From assembly GCF_000014185.1 (NCBI RefSeq), contig NC_008148.1, forward strand, positions 1,468,001 through 1,532,000: 64,000 nt of DNA, given 5' to 3'. Below are positions 1 through 11,166 of the stretch, in pieces. Origin of the DNA: Rubrobacter xylanophilus DSM 9941. Lineage in GTDB: Bacteria; Actinomycetota; Rubrobacteria; Rubrobacterales; Rubrobacteraceae. The translations under genes and the position numbers were made by a program. A model generated the notes under the pieces. It saw only the letters and a list, made by a program, of their open reading frames with translations, did not search any database and was not told where the DNA came from. Positions within the stretch are counted from its first letter, which is position 1. Every line of letters begins with the position of its first letter.

Positions 1-944
1 CTCTCGTAGCCGCGCCCCATGCTCTGGAAGGTTACCCCGAAGCGCCCCTCCAATCCAGCGGCCCCGTACGCAACCCGCACGTAGCTGTGGCGGCGCGGGA
101 GGGCCCGTACCTCCTCTTCCGAGACCGCCCCCTCCGGGAGCGCCACGCGGCACGGCGCGAGCGCCGCCTCCAGCACCGAGCGCGTGTGGTGGGAGACGCC
201 GCGGTGGCGGGGCCGCGGGTCGGCGCGCGAGAGACGCGGGGCGAGCACCGGCCGCCCCCCGAGCGCGCAGGCGGCGTTGAGGGCCCCGGCGGCGGCCATC
301 CCCCCGTGCCCGTAGGGGGCCCCGGTGCCGACGACCCCGGGGCCTATCCCGGCGAGCACCAGGTCCGCCTCGCCCGCCGCCGCCAGCAGCGCCGAGTAGG
401 CGTTGGGGGCCTCCACGTCGCCCCCGAAGCAGTTGCCGGCCGAGACGACCGGCCCGAGGAGCCCCCTCTCCCGCAACAGCCGCACGGTCGCCGAGAGCGC
501 CACCGGCAGCGCCCCGCCCTCCTGCCACACGAACGCCACCCGGCACCCCGGCCGCAGGGCGGCGGCCGCGCAGCAGGCGGGGGCGAGGTGCGAGTGCAGC
601 GGCAGCACGGCGATGGGGACGCCCCGCAGGCTCTCCGCGGCCCTCGGGGGGCGGGAGGCCGGGTGCTGGAGGGGGGTGTAGGGCAGCTTCACGAAGTGGT
701 CGCAATTCTCCGGCACCTCCCCCGCCCCGCCCGCCGGGACGAGCACCGCCATGCCCCCGGTGCCGAGCCCCATCTCGAGCCCCAGGGTGTTGGCGAGCAC
801 CTCCTCCCCGCCGGCGGGCCTCCTCCCGAGCTGCGGGTAGCAGATCGCCGCCACCCTCCGCCCGGCGAGCGGCCCCTCCTCGAGCTCTACCTCGAGCAAC
901 CCGTCTTCGCCCGGCTCGCCGAGCGCCCTGGCCCTGCGGAGCAC
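1..944 (-). CDS. DUF3866 family protein, C-terminus cut by window edge
   Basis: Conserved protein of unknown function. From a GTG at 944 the frame stays open to base 1, giving about 314 residues and lacking only the last few. Family-like landmarks are visible: a NTLGLEMGLGTGGMAVLV stretch near residue 50-68, KLPYTPLQ near residue 88, HSHLAPACCAA soon after, and FQSMGRGYER at the very end before the edge. DUF3866 genes are commonly found near pyrG and the steA/steB genes, as here. The start is forced because an in-frame stop (the TAG of the preceding gene) sits two codons upstream. Stop codon lies outside the window. Function unknown; family call fairly sure from the motif pattern. Confidence 0.8.
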   Translation of the reverse strand, partial: MLRRARALGEPGEDGLLEVELEEGPLAGRRVAAICYPQLGRRPAGGEEVLANTLGLEMGLGTGGMAVLVPAGGAGEVPENCDHFVKLPYTPLQHPASRPPRAAESLRGVPIAVLPLHSHLAPACCAAAALRPGCRVAFVWQEGGALPVALSATVRLLRERGLLGPVVSAGNCFGGDVEAPNAYSALLAAAGEADLVLAGIGPGVVGTGAPYGHGGMAAAGALNAACALGGRPVLAPRLSRADPRPRHRGVSHHTRSVLEAALAPCRVALPEGAVSEEEVRALPRRHSYVRVAYGAAGLEGRFGVTFQSMGRGYE

Positions 945-947
945 CGG

Positions 948-1469
948 CTAGACCACCTCCCACGCCGGGTGGCCGCGCAAGAACGCCGCGAGCTCCTCGC
1001 CGCCCCGCGTGCCCACCCAGACGTCCCCGCCCGAGGCCACGCTCCAGCAGTGCGGCACCTCCCGGGCGCGAAATCCGGCCGAGAGCAGATCCCGGCGCAG
1101 CCGCCTCAGAGAGCGCGCGTCTGCCTCCCGCGGCTCCTCCTCCCGCACGACCTCCACCTCGGCGAGCGCCCCGCAGAGCGAGGCGGCAGTGACCAGCGCG
1201 CGCAGGGCCTCCTCGAGCGCCGCCGCGAGGGCGCGCCGGTCGAGGGCCCAGACCTCCCCGCAGAGCCGCCGCCCGCCGGGCATCTCCGACTCCTCCAGGA
1301 GGCGCAGCCGGGCCCCGCCGCCGGGTCCCGCGGGGAGCAGGGGCCCGGGCGGCGCCTCCCCGCCGCGCCAGAAGAGCTCGGCCGCAAAGCCGCACACCCC
1401 GGCCGTCCGGAGCGGGAGGACCCCGGCGGGCTCGGAGGGCAGCAGGGCGACACCGGCGGGCGCCACCAC
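948..1469 (-). CDS. Hypothetical protein, possible remnant of an M20/PepT-like peptidase
   Basis: A 173-residue protein with a GTG start just after the pyrG stop; its stop is two codons before the next gene, so it sits inside a tight operon. I do not firmly recognise it. The middle (CGEVWALD, then a helical stretch and AEVEVVREEEP) and the end (SVASGGDVWVGTRGG) vaguely resemble the dimerisation domain and the SGGGSDANVF C-terminal motif of M20/PepT-like peptidases. The N-terminal metal-binding half of such an enzyme is absent. If that resemblance is real, this is a decayed or repurposed fragment. High GC and tight spacing argue that the frame is a real gene rather than noise. Confidence 0.5.
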   Translation of the reverse strand: MVAPAGVALLPSEPAGVLPLRTAGVCGFAAELFWRGGEAPPGPLLPAGPGGGARLRLLEESEMPGGRRLCGEVWALDRRALAAALEEALRALVTAASLCGALAEVEVVREEEPREADARSLRRLRRDLLSAGFRAREVPHCWSVASGGDVWVGTRGGEELAAFLRGHPAWEVV

Positions 1470-1470
1470 C

Positions 1471-3897
<2,427 letters not shown>

Positions 3898-3904
<7 letters not shown>

Positions 3905-4596
3905 GGGAGGCGCTCCCCGCGCAGGGCGCGCAGGACGTCCCGGCCCTGGCGGGCGCGGTGGGCAAAGCCTGCGGGGGTCTTGCCGGTGGGCCGGTGGGCG
4001 AGGGGCAGGGGGAGCTCTAGGGGGACGAGGCCGCGGGAGAGGAGGTCGAGGGTCATCCCCACCTCGGCGCCGAAGCCCGGGGCGAGGCCCGGGAGGGCGT
4101 CGAGGGCCTCGGGGAGGAGGGCGCGCTGGCCGGAGAGGGGCTCGCCGGGTCGGTAGCCGGTGCGGCGCGAGATCTCGCGCCGGGCCAGGCGCTTGACGAG
4201 GCCGAAGCCGCCGCGGGCGGCGGCCTTGCGGGGAAAGGCGGCGACGGCGGCGGGATGGCGGGGGCCGAGGGCCGCAAGGAGGGAGGCGAGGTGGGCGGCG
4301 GAGGCGCCGAGGTCCGCGTCGGCGAGCAGCACGGGGGCGCCCGGGGCCTGCGCGCGCGCCGCGAGCAGGCCGAGCCGGAGGGCCCGCCCCTTGTCGCCGG
4401 GGGAGCCCGGAGGGGCGGAGCAGAGGACCCGGGCGCCGAGGGCGCGGGCGGCGGCGGCCGTGCCGTCGGTGCTCCCGTCGTCCACCACCAGGATCGGGGA
4501 GAGGTTCGGGATAGAGGAGAGGGCCCGCAGCGTCGCGGGGAGGAGCTCCGCCTCGTTGCGGGCCGGGATGACGGCGGCTGCGGCGGGGGGGCGCAC
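3898..4596 (-). CDS. Family 2 glycosyltransferase
   Basis: A 232-residue GT-A fold glycosyltransferase without obvious membrane segments. VIPARNEAE (residues 9-17) opens the nucleotide-binding domain, VDDGSTDGTAA follows near residue 38-48, and ADADLGAS supplies the DxD-type metal site. GEPLSGQRALLPEAL matches the acceptor-side region of dolichyl-phosphate-mannose-synthase-like GT2 enzymes. GTG start preceded by GGGGAGG. It sits between steB and the MraY-like gene, in the same operon as steA, so a role in a septum-linked or envelope glycan is a reasonable guess. Donor and acceptor sugars cannot be read from the sequence. Confidence 0.85.
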
Positions 4597-4607
4597 CGGT
4601 CCTCCCC

Positions 4608-5408
4608 CTAGCCCTCCGGAGGGGGCGGGAAAAAGTCCGAGGCCGTCTCCTTCGTGCCGTAGGAGCCGTCGTCCTCGGAGAGGATCAGCTGCACGATCGC
4701 CGCCCGGCCCGCGGGGCTGTCCGCGTTGTCCACCGAGGGGACGCCGGCGCTCTGGAAGAGCTCCACCTCCGAGCGGCCCGAGCCCGAGTACTCGGCGGCC
4801 ACCACCCGCACCCCCGAGGCCGTCCAGACCTCGAGCATCCGCGCCTGCGCCTCGTTCAGCGCGTCCAGCGTCCCCCGGGGGGCCTCCGGCGGGATCCTTC
4901 CGCCCCCCACAAAGACGACGGCGTCCGGCGGGACGCCGTCGTCCTCCGGGGCGCGCAGCAGCTCGCGGGCGGCGGCGACGTAGCTCTCGGCGAGGGGGGT
5001 GGCCCCGGCGCCGGAGGAGGAGACCTCCCGGCGGTCCGCGGGGGCCTTTAGCGTCATGGGGCCCGAGAGCTCCGCGCCCGCGGCGAGGAGGTCGCTCTGG
5101 ACGTCCTGGACGACCTCCGGGTCGGCGTAGGGGCCCGAGACCAGGGCCACCCGCAGGCCGAGCAGGCGGCCCGAGACCAGGTGCTCCGCCATCCCCTGCA
5201 TCAGCTGCTCGTCCTCCGCCGTGCGCTCCCTCAGGCGCTCCATCTGCGTCTGCTGGCGGTTCAGCCGGTTGCTGACGTCCGTGATCTCCGCCTGCAGGCG
5301 GGCGCTGATCACGCCGCGGTCCGCCATCGCCACCCCCAGCAGGATGCCCACCGCGAGCGCCAGGAACACGGCGACCAGCGAGATCACGTGGTATCTCAGG
5401 TCCGGCAC
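4608..5408 (-). CDS. steB: SteB-like protein (copper transporter MctB family, DUF3186)
   Basis: 266 residues with one N-terminal membrane helix (YHVISLVAVFLALAVGILLG, residues 6-25), then a coiled coil rich in Gln, Arg and Glu (about 33-68) and an extracytoplasmic alpha/beta domain. This layout is that of the actinobacterial SteB/MctB family. Mycobacterial members were described as outer-membrane copper transporters, while work in corynebacteria places SteB with SteA at the division site. Here the gene directly follows steA (3-base gap), as in other actinobacteria. I see no copper-binding Cys or Met cluster, so the cytokinetic role seems the better description. Confidence 0.85.
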   Translation of the reverse strand: MPDLRYHVISLVAVFLALAVGILLGVAMADRGVISARLQAEITDVSNRLNRQQTQMERLRERTAEDEQLMQGMAEHLVSGRLLGLRVALVSGPYADPEVVQDVQSDLLAAGAELSGPMTLKAPADRREVSSSGAGATPLAESYVAAARELLRAPEDDGVPPDAVVFVGGGRIPPEAPRGTLDALNEAQARMLEVWTASGVRVVAAEYSGSGRSEVELFQSAGVPSVDNADSPAGRAAIVQLILSEDDGSYGTKETASDFFPPPPEG

Positions 5409-5411
5409 GGC

Positions 5412-6584
5412 TCAGATACCCAGCAACAGACGCAGCTTGACCGCCAGCAGGCTGAAGATGTCCGCCACCCGGTCCGAGGAGTAGACCACCGCGCTCGCCG
5501 CAAAGAGCCCGGCCGCGGCCAGCGCCGCGAGCTGGGCCGCCGAGACCCGCGCCGGGTAGAGCTTGGAGACGCCCTTCGCGTCGACCAGCCGAGGCCCCAC
5601 CTTAAGGCGCGTCAGGAACGTCGAGGAGGCGCCCTCCCTCCCCTTGTCCAGAAACTCCACCAGCCCCACGTGGGTGCCCACCGCGACCACCAGCTCGGCG
5701 CCGCACTGGTCGGCGATCAGGATCGCCACGTCCTCCGAGAGCCCCGGCGCGGGGAGGGTGTCGAAGCGTTCGATCCCGAGCCTCCGCACCCTCTCGGCGC
5801 CCGGGCAGCGGCCGTCCGGGTAGGCGTGGACCAGGACGCGCCGGGCCGCCGCGAGCCCCTTCTCCGAGACCGAGTCCATGTCCCCGAAGACCAGATCCGG
5901 GCGCCAGCCCGCCTCGAGCAGCGCGTCCGCCCCCCCGTCCACCGCGATGATGTAGGGCTTGAGGTCGCGCAGGTAGGGCCGGAGGGCGGCCAGGTCCTCG
6001 CGGTAGTCGTAGCCGCGGACCACCACCAGCACGTGGCGGCCCCGGATCTCGGCGGCCACCTCCCCCGGCACCGGCAGCGAGGAGAAGAGCAGATCCTGCT
6101 CCTCGCGCATGAAGGAGACCGTGTTGCGGGCGAAGCGCTCCAGCGCCGCCCCCACCGCCGCCCGGCTCTCGCGCAGCCGCCGCTCGGCGGTCTCCTGGTC
6201 CAGGCGCTCCCCGGCGGCCACCAGCCGCCCGCCGCAGTAGAGCGCGTCCCCGCGCAGCTCCACCTCGTCCCCCTCCGAGACCCGCTCGAATACCTTGCGC
6301 CCGACCCCGTCCAGGATATACACCCCGGCGCGCGCCAGGATCAGGGCGCCCTGGCTCGGGTAGGCGCCGTTGGCCGAGGGGGCGGCGTTCACCACCGCGG
6401 GCACCCCGCTCTCCACCAGCGCCTCGGCCGTCAGCCGGTCCAAATTCTCGTGGTCGACGATCGGGATCGTCCCCGGCCCCAGGCGCGGCAGTATCCGCTT
6501 GGTCCTCCGGCCCGGCACCGCCCGGCCGGAGATCCTCACCCCCCCGAGCGGCTCCCCGGCGCCCCAGTGGTGAAACCCCTTCAT
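5412..6584 (-). CDS. steA: Putative cytokinetic ring protein SteA
   Basis: 390 residues. The central region (about 170-310) resembles thiamine pyrophosphokinase-like folds: YIIAVDGGADALLEAG and PDLVFGDMDSVSE keep the DGGA and GDxDS signatures. A C-terminal helix (LAALAAAGLFAASAVV) ends in a short basic tail. SteA proteins of actinobacteria form a pair with SteB at the division septum, with SteA on the cytoplasmic side. The ATG at 6584 overlaps the recN stop as ATGA, which fixes the start. Whether the TPK-like pocket still binds a nucleotide or thiamine compound is not known. Gene order recN-steA-steB-pyrG is conserved in actinobacteria. Confidence 0.88.
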   Translation of the reverse strand: MKGFHHWGAGEPLGGVRISGRAVPGRRTKRILPRLGPGTIPIVDHENLDRLTAEALVESGVPAVVNAAPSANGAYPSQGALILARAGVYILDGVGRKVFERVSEGDEVELRGDALYCGGRLVAAGERLDQETAERRLRESRAAVGAALERFARNTVSFMREEQDLLFSSLPVPGEVAAEIRGRHVLVVVRGYDYREDLAALRPYLRDLKPYIIAVDGGADALLEAGWRPDLVFGDMDSVSEKGLAAARRVLVHAYPDGRCPGAERVRRLGIERFDTLPAPGLSEDVAILIADQCGAELVVAVGTHVGLVEFLDKGREGASSTFLTRLKVGPRLVDAKGVSKLYPARVSAAQLAALAAAGLFAASAVVYSSDRVADIFSLLAVKLRLLLGI

Positions 6585-8254
6585 CCTCCCCCGCTCACCA
6601 GCAGGTTCGAGGCGTGGGCCAGCGAGACCTCGTCCACCCGGCCCGAGAGCATCCGGGCCAGCTCCCGGCGCCGCTCCTCCCCCTCCACCCGCCGGACCCT
6701 GGTGACCGTCCTCCCCGAGACCTCCTCCTTGGAGACCACCACGTGCGAGGAGGCCTCCGAGGCGATCTGCGGCAGGTGGGTTATGGTGATGACCTGGCAC
6801 CTCTCGCCCAGCTCGCGCAGCCGGGCCCCGACGGCGGTGGCGGTCTCCCCGCCGATCCCCGCGTCCACCTCGTCGAAGATGTAGGTGACGGAGGGGTCCG
6901 GCTCCCGCTGCGCCAGCCGGAGGGCGAGCATGATCCTGGAGAGCTCGCCGCCCGAGGCGTGGCGGCGCACCGGCAGCTCCGGCTCGCCCGGGTTGGGCCT
7001 TATGGAGAACTCCACCCGCTCCCGGCCCAGCGGGCCGGGCTCCGCCGGGACGAGCCCGGCCCGGAAGAGGGTGCCGCCCAGGTTGAGCCCCTCCAGGTTC
7101 CCCTGCACCCTCCGCGCGAGCCGGCCCGCAGCCTCCCGGCGGGCGGCCGAAACCTTCTCCGCGAGCTCCCCCAGGCGCCGCTCGCCCCGGGCTATCTTCT
7201 CCTCCAGCCCGGCCGTCTCCTCGTCGGCGTTCTCCAGCCGGCGCAGCCGCTCCCGCGCCCCCCGCAGGTAGCCGGGCACGTCCCCGCCGTACTTCCGCTC
7301 CAGCCCCCTGAGCTCCGCAAGCCGGCCCTCCACCGCCTCCAGCCGCTCCGGGTCGGCCTCCAGCTCCTCCAGGTAGGCCCGCAGCTCGTACAGCACGTCC
7401 TCCAGCTCCGCCGAGGCCCCGCCCAGGCGCTCCGCGAGCGGTCCCAGCGCCGCGTCCATGCGGGAGGCCCGCTCAAGCTCCGAGGCCGCCGCCGAGACCG
7501 CGTCCAGCGCCCCGCCGCCCTCCTCCGGGGCGAGCGCCCCCACCGCCGCGGCCGCCGCCTCCATGAGCCCCGTCACGTTGCGCAGCCGCTCCCGCTCGCC
7601 GAGCAGCCGCTCCACCTCCTCCCGGCTGTAGCCGGAGGCCTCTATCTCCCGCACCTGGTAGCGCAGAAAGTCCAGCTCCCGCAGCCGCGCCTCGCCCGAG
7701 GCCTCGAGCTCCTCCAGCTCCCGCCGCGCCCCCTCCACCTCCCGCCACAGCGCCGCGTGCTCCTTTAGCGCCTCCCTCCCCTCCGCCTCCAGAAACGAGT
7801 CCAGCAGCGCCAGCTGCTCCGCCGGGTCCGCCAGCCGCGCCTGCTCCCGCTGGCCGTGGTAGGAGACCAGCCGCTCCCCCAGCGCCGCCAGGGCCCGCAC
7901 CCCCACCGAGACGCCGTTCACGTAGCAGCGCGAGCGCCCGTCGGCGGTGATCACCCGCCGCAGCACGAGCCCGTCCGCGGGGTCCACCTCCTCCGCCAGA
8001 TCCCCCAGCGCCGCGGGGAGGATCTCGCGCAGCACCCCGGCGGAAAGCTCGAAGACCCCCTCCATCGTCGCCCGCTCCGCCCCCGAGCGCACCACCTCCG
8101 AGCGCGCGCGGCCGCCCAGCAGCAGCTGCAGCGCCGTCGCCAGAAGCGTCTTCCCCGCGCCCGTCTCGCCCGTGACCGCGTTCAGGCCCGGCGAGAGCCG
8201 CAGGGTGGCCGACTCGATCAGGGCCACGTTCTGCACGGTGATCTCCGAGAGCAC
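6581..8254 (-). CDS. recN: DNA repair protein RecN
   Basis: SMC-like ATPase acting in double-strand-break repair. Walker A GETGAGKT lies at residues 29-36, the long middle is coiled coil (about 150-360), the ABC signature-like region is RRHASGGELSRIMLALRL, and Walker B is YIFDEVDAGIGG. With a GTG start at 8254 the protein has 557 residues and begins MLSEITVQNVALIE, the usual RecN start. GGAGG lies 11 bases upstream of that GTG, whereas the longer in-frame GTG at 8284 has no ribosome binding site. The GTG shares one base with the nadK stop. The argR gene often found just before recN is absent. Confidence 0.96.
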   Translation of the reverse strand: MLSEITVQNVALIESATLRLSPGLNAVTGETGAGKTLLATALQLLLGGRARSEVVRSGAERATMEGVFELSAGVLREILPAALGDLAEEVDPADGLVLRRVITADGRSRCYVNGVSVGVRALAALGERLVSYHGQREQARLADPAEQLALLDSFLEAEGREALKEHAALWREVEGARRELEELEASGEARLRELDFLRYQVREIEASGYSREEVERLLGERERLRNVTGLMEAAAAAVGALAPEEGGGALDAVSAAASELERASRMDAALGPLAERLGGASAELEDVLYELRAYLEELEADPERLEAVEGRLAELRGLERKYGGDVPGYLRGARERLRRLENADEETAGLEEKIARGERRLGELAEKVSAARREAAGRLARRVQGNLEGLNLGGTLFRAGLVPAEPGPLGRERVEFSIRPNPGEPELPVRRHASGGELSRIMLALRLAQREPDPSVTYIFDEVDAGIGGETATAVGARLRELGERCQVITITHLPQIASEASSHVVVSKEEVSGRTVTRVRRVEGEERRRELARMLSGRVDEVSLAHASNLLVSGGG

Positions 8255-9075
8255 TACAGAAAGGTCCTCCGCACCGCTCGCCACCAGGTCCAGTCGTCGG
8301 TCCGGCCTATTTTAACGCTTTCGGCCGAGAGCCTGACCCGCACGGTGTCCCCGGCGTGCAGCTCCCGCGGCTCCTCCCCGTCCAGCGAGAGCAGCGCGTC
8401 GCGCTCCACCAGCCTCAGCTCGGTCACCTGCTCCTCCCCGAGCACGAGCGGCCGGCTGACGAGCGCGTGGGGGGCGATGGGGACGAGCACGTAGCAGCGG
8501 GCGTCGCCGGAGACGATGGGCCCCCCGGCAGAGAGGGCGTAGGCGGTGGAGCCGAGCGGGGTCGCGGCTATAAAGCCGTCGCACCGGAAGGCGAAGAGCT
8601 CCTCCCCCCCTATGGTCACGTCCACGGAGGCGATCTGGTGGGGACGCTTTTTGAGCAGGACGGCGTCGTTGGCCGCCGTCCGCCACGCCTCCTGCCCGAC
8701 CCGCACGTCGAGCTTGCGGTACTCCTGCACCTCCAGCCCGTCCTCGAGGAGCTTCCTCACCCCCTCCTCCATGCGCTCCGGCAGCATCCCGGACATGAAC
8801 CCCACCCGGCCGAAGTTGACGCCGAGCAGCACCTTGCCCGGGTAGATCCTGGAGGCCCTGAGCATGGTGCCGTCGCCGCCCAGCACGAAGACGAGGTCCA
8901 CCCGGTCCCTGCCGTCCGGGTCTTCCTCCGGGCGGGTCTCGACGATCTTCACCCCCCCGCGGCCGAGCGCGGCCTCGAGCCGCTCGAGGTGCTCGCGGCC
9001 GACCTTGCGGCTGGTCACCACGGCCACCCGCCGCACCGATCCGGGCTTCAGCCGCCCGCTAGAAGGGGGCGCCAC
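8254..9075 (-). CDS. nadK: NAD kinase
   Basis: Phosphorylates NAD to NADP using ATP or polyphosphate. 273 residues. GGDGT at 66-70 is the conserved kinase motif; a NDAVL motif and the glycine-rich GFIAATPLGSTAYALSAGGPIV region form the NAD site. The last strand region (RDALLSLDGEE) matches the family. It overlaps the tlyA end by 17 bases and touches the recN start, the common tlyA-nadK-recN order. No unusual features. Confidence 0.96.
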   Translation of the reverse strand: MAPPSSGRLKPGSVRRVAVVTSRKVGREHLERLEAALGRGGVKIVETRPEEDPDGRDRVDLVFVLGGDGTMLRASRIYPGKVLLGVNFGRVGFMSGMLPERMEEGVRKLLEDGLEVQEYRKLDVRVGQEAWRTAANDAVLLKKRPHQIASVDVTIGGEELFAFRCDGFIAATPLGSTAYALSAGGPIVSGDARCYVLVPIAPHALVSRPLVLGEEQVTELRLVERDALLSLDGEEPRELHAGDTVRVRLSAESVKIGRTDDWTWWRAVRRTFL

Positions 9076-9856
9076 CGGCCACCTCCCGGGCCTCCTCGGG
9101 TCCCACCGCGGCCTCCGCGCCCTTGAGCAGGTGCAGCAGGTACTCCCGGTTGCCCGAGCGCCTCCCGGCCACCGGGGACTCCATCACCCCCACCGCCCCG
9201 AAGCCGAGCCGCCCGAAGCCCTCCGCCGCCCGCAGGATGGCCTCGGCCCGCGCCTCCGGGTCGCGCACCACCCCGCCCCTGGAGACCCGTTCGGGCCCGA
9301 CCTCGAACTGCGGCTTGACCAGCACCACGGCCTCCCGCACGGAGCCCGCGCTCCGCAGGAGCCCGGAGAGCGCGAGCACCACGGAGATGAAGGAGAGGTC
9401 GGCGACCACGAGCTCCGGGGCAAAGGGCAGATCCTTTGCCCCGAGGTGCCGCACGTTGGTCCGCTCCATCACCTCCACGCGGGGATCCTCCCGCAGCCGC
9501 CAGTCCAGCTGCCCGTAGCCCACGTCCACCGCGATGATGCGCCGCGCCCCCCGCCGCAGCAGCACGTCGGTGAAGCCCCCGGTGGAAGCCCCGGCATCCA
9601 GGCACAGCCTCCCCTCCACCTCCACCCCGAAGCGCTCCAGCGCCGCCGCGAGCTTCTCCCCGCCGCGGGAGACGAAGGGCCGCTCGGGCGCGACGAGGCG
9701 CACCTCCTCCCCCGGGGCCGGCCGGAAGCCGGCCTTGGTCACCACCCGGTCCCCCACCCGCACCCGGCCCGCCAGGATCATGGCCTGCGCCCGGGAGCGG
9801 GTCTCGGCCAGCCCGCGCTCCACGAGGATGGCGTCGAGGCGCCTCCCGCCGGACAC
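9059..9856 (-). CDS. tlyA: TlyA family rRNA 2'-O-methyltransferase
   Basis: 265 residues. An N-terminal S4 RNA-binding domain (RLDAILVERGL, residues 6-16, through about 60) is followed by an FtsJ/RrmJ-like methyltransferase domain. The SAM-binding loop is LDAGASTGGF (86-95), then VDVGYGQL and ELVVADLSFIS; KPQFEVG near the end is typical of TlyA. Mycobacterial TlyA methylates ribose in 16S and 23S rRNA and its loss gives capreomycin resistance. GTG start. The gene lies directly between the prenyl synthase gene and nadK; dxs, often present before tlyA, is missing here. Confidence 0.95.
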   Translation of the reverse strand: MSGGRRLDAILVERGLAETRSRAQAMILAGRVRVGDRVVTKAGFRPAPGEEVRLVAPERPFVSRGGEKLAAALERFGVEVEGRLCLDAGASTGGFTDVLLRRGARRIIAVDVGYGQLDWRLREDPRVEVMERTNVRHLGAKDLPFAPELVVADLSFISVVLALSGLLRSAGSVREAVVLVKPQFEVGPERVSRGGVVRDPEARAEAILRAAEGFGRLGFGAVGVMESPVAGRRSGNREYLLHLLKGAEAAVGPEEAREVAGGAPF

Positions 9857-9862
9857 GCTCCC

Positions 9863-10762
9863 CTAGCTCCCCCGGTGGCGGACGAAGAGCGCGAGCTCCC
9901 CGAGGGCGGAGGTGTCCCGGCCTTCCAGGCGCCCGAGCGCCCGCAGCGCCCGCTCGCAGGCGGCGTCGGCCTCCCTCCTGGCCCCCTCGAGCCCAAACAC
10001 GCTCACAAACGTGGCCTTGCCCCGCTCGGCGTCCCCCCCGGCCCGCTTGCCCAGCCGCTCGCTGCTGCCCACCGCGTCCAGCACGTCATCCACTATCTGG
10101 AAGCACAGCCCAAGCTCCGTGGCGTACCGCGAGATGGCCTCGAGCCCCTCCTCGCCCGCCCCGGCCAGGATGGCGCCCACCCGCGCGCTGGACCTTATGA
10201 GCGCGCCGGTCTTGTAGCGGTGGATCATGAACAGCATCCCGGGGTCGGCGCTCCCGCCCGCCCCGGTCTGGTCCATGTCGAGCACCTGCCCGCCGACCAT
10301 GCCGTTGACGCCGGTGGAGCTCGCGAGCTCCTGCACCACCCCGAGCCGCTGCTCGCAGGTGCCCTCCTGCCTGACGGTGATGAGCGTGAGCGCCTCCCCG
10401 AAGAAGGCGTCGCCCGCCAGGATGGCCATCGCCTCCCCGAACTTCTTGTGGCTGGTGGGCCTGCCCCTGCGGAAGTCGTCGTTGTCCATCGCGGGAAGGT
10501 CGTCGTGGATGAGGGAGTAGGTGTGGATCAGCTCTATGGCGGCGGCGGAGGGGAGCACCCTCTCCGGGGGAGCGCCGAAGAGGCGGGCGCTCTCCATGCA
10601 GAGGAGGGGCCTCACGCGCTTTCCCCCGGCAAGCAGCGAGTAGCGCATCGCCTCCTGCAGCCGCTCGAGGGCGGGCTCTTCGGTGAAGCGCAGCCCCTCC
10701 AGGTACTCCTCGAAGATCCTCCGGTGCCGCTCCCAGCGCCCGGCGCTAGCCAGGTTCTCCAT
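9863..10762 (-). CDS. ispA: Polyprenyl diphosphate synthase, probably farnesyl type
   Basis: Condenses isopentenyl diphosphate with allylic diphosphates. 299 residues from the ATG at 10762, which has GGGAAGG a short distance upstream; an in-frame GTG at 10795 lacks one. First [13 protein letters not shown] motif DDLPAMDNDD and second FQIVDDVLD are intact. The residue five positions before the first motif is Tyr, and the motif carries the two-residue insertion, both pointing to bacterial farnesyl (C15) synthase rather than a long-chain enzyme. It overlaps nusB by 17 bases. The usual xseA and xseB genes between nusB and ispA are absent. Exact chain length is inferred. Confidence 0.9.
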   Translation of the reverse strand: MENLASAGRWERHRRIFEEYLEGLRFTEEPALERLQEAMRYSLLAGGKRVRPLLCMESARLFGAPPERVLPSAAAIELIHTYSLIHDDLPAMDNDDFRRGRPTSHKKFGEAMAILAGDAFFGEALTLITVRQEGTCEQRLGVVQELASSTGVNGMVGGQVLDMDQTGAGGSADPGMLFMIHRYKTGALIRSSARVGAILAGAGEEGLEAISRYATELGLCFQIVDDVLDAVGSSERLGKRAGGDAERGKATFVSVFGLEGARREADAACERALRALGRLEGRDTSALGELALFVRHRGS

Positions 10763-11165
10763 CGCCCACCTTCCCGAAGATTTTGTCCTCCGCACCCCTC
10801 AGCACCCCCCCGACGAACGAGGGGGCCTCCTCCCCGGAGAAGCCCTTGGCGAGCTCCACCGCCTCGTTCACCGCCACCTCGGGCGGCACGTCCTGCACGT
10901 GGAGCATCTCGTAGAGCGCCAGGCGCAGGATCGTGCGGTCCACCGCGCTCATCCGCCACACCGGCCAGCCCTCCGAGACGCCGTCCAGCACGGCGTCCAG
11001 CCGCTCGCGCTCCCGCTCCACCCCGCGCACGACCCGCTCGGCGTAGTCCTCCAGCTCGCCCCGGTAGGCCCGCCAGCGCCCGATCAGCGGCTCGGCCGGG
11101 CTGCCGGTCACGTCGCTCTGGTAGAGGATGAAGAAGGCCTGCTTGCGCGCCGTGCGCCGGCTCAC
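10746..11165 (-). CDS. nusB: Transcription antitermination factor NusB
   Basis: 139-residue all-helical RNA-binding factor of the rRNA antitermination complex, partner of NusE (S10). It starts MSRRTARKQAFFILYQSD, matching the family N-terminus with its arginine-rich RNA-binding helix. The C-terminal PEVAVNEAVELAKGFSGEEAPSFVGGVL region is the second NusB signature (IxNExVExAKxF...FVNGxL). GTG start directly after the efp stop (one base between). Gene order efp-nusB is widespread in Gram-positive bacteria. Confidence 0.96.
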   Translation of the reverse strand: MSRRTARKQAFFILYQSDVTGSPAEPLIGRWRAYRGELEDYAERVVRGVERERERLDAVLDGVSEGWPVWRMSAVDRTILRLALYEMLHVQDVPPEVAVNEAVELAKGFSGEEAPSFVGGVLRGAEDKIFGKVGDGEPG

Positions 11166-11166
11166 C

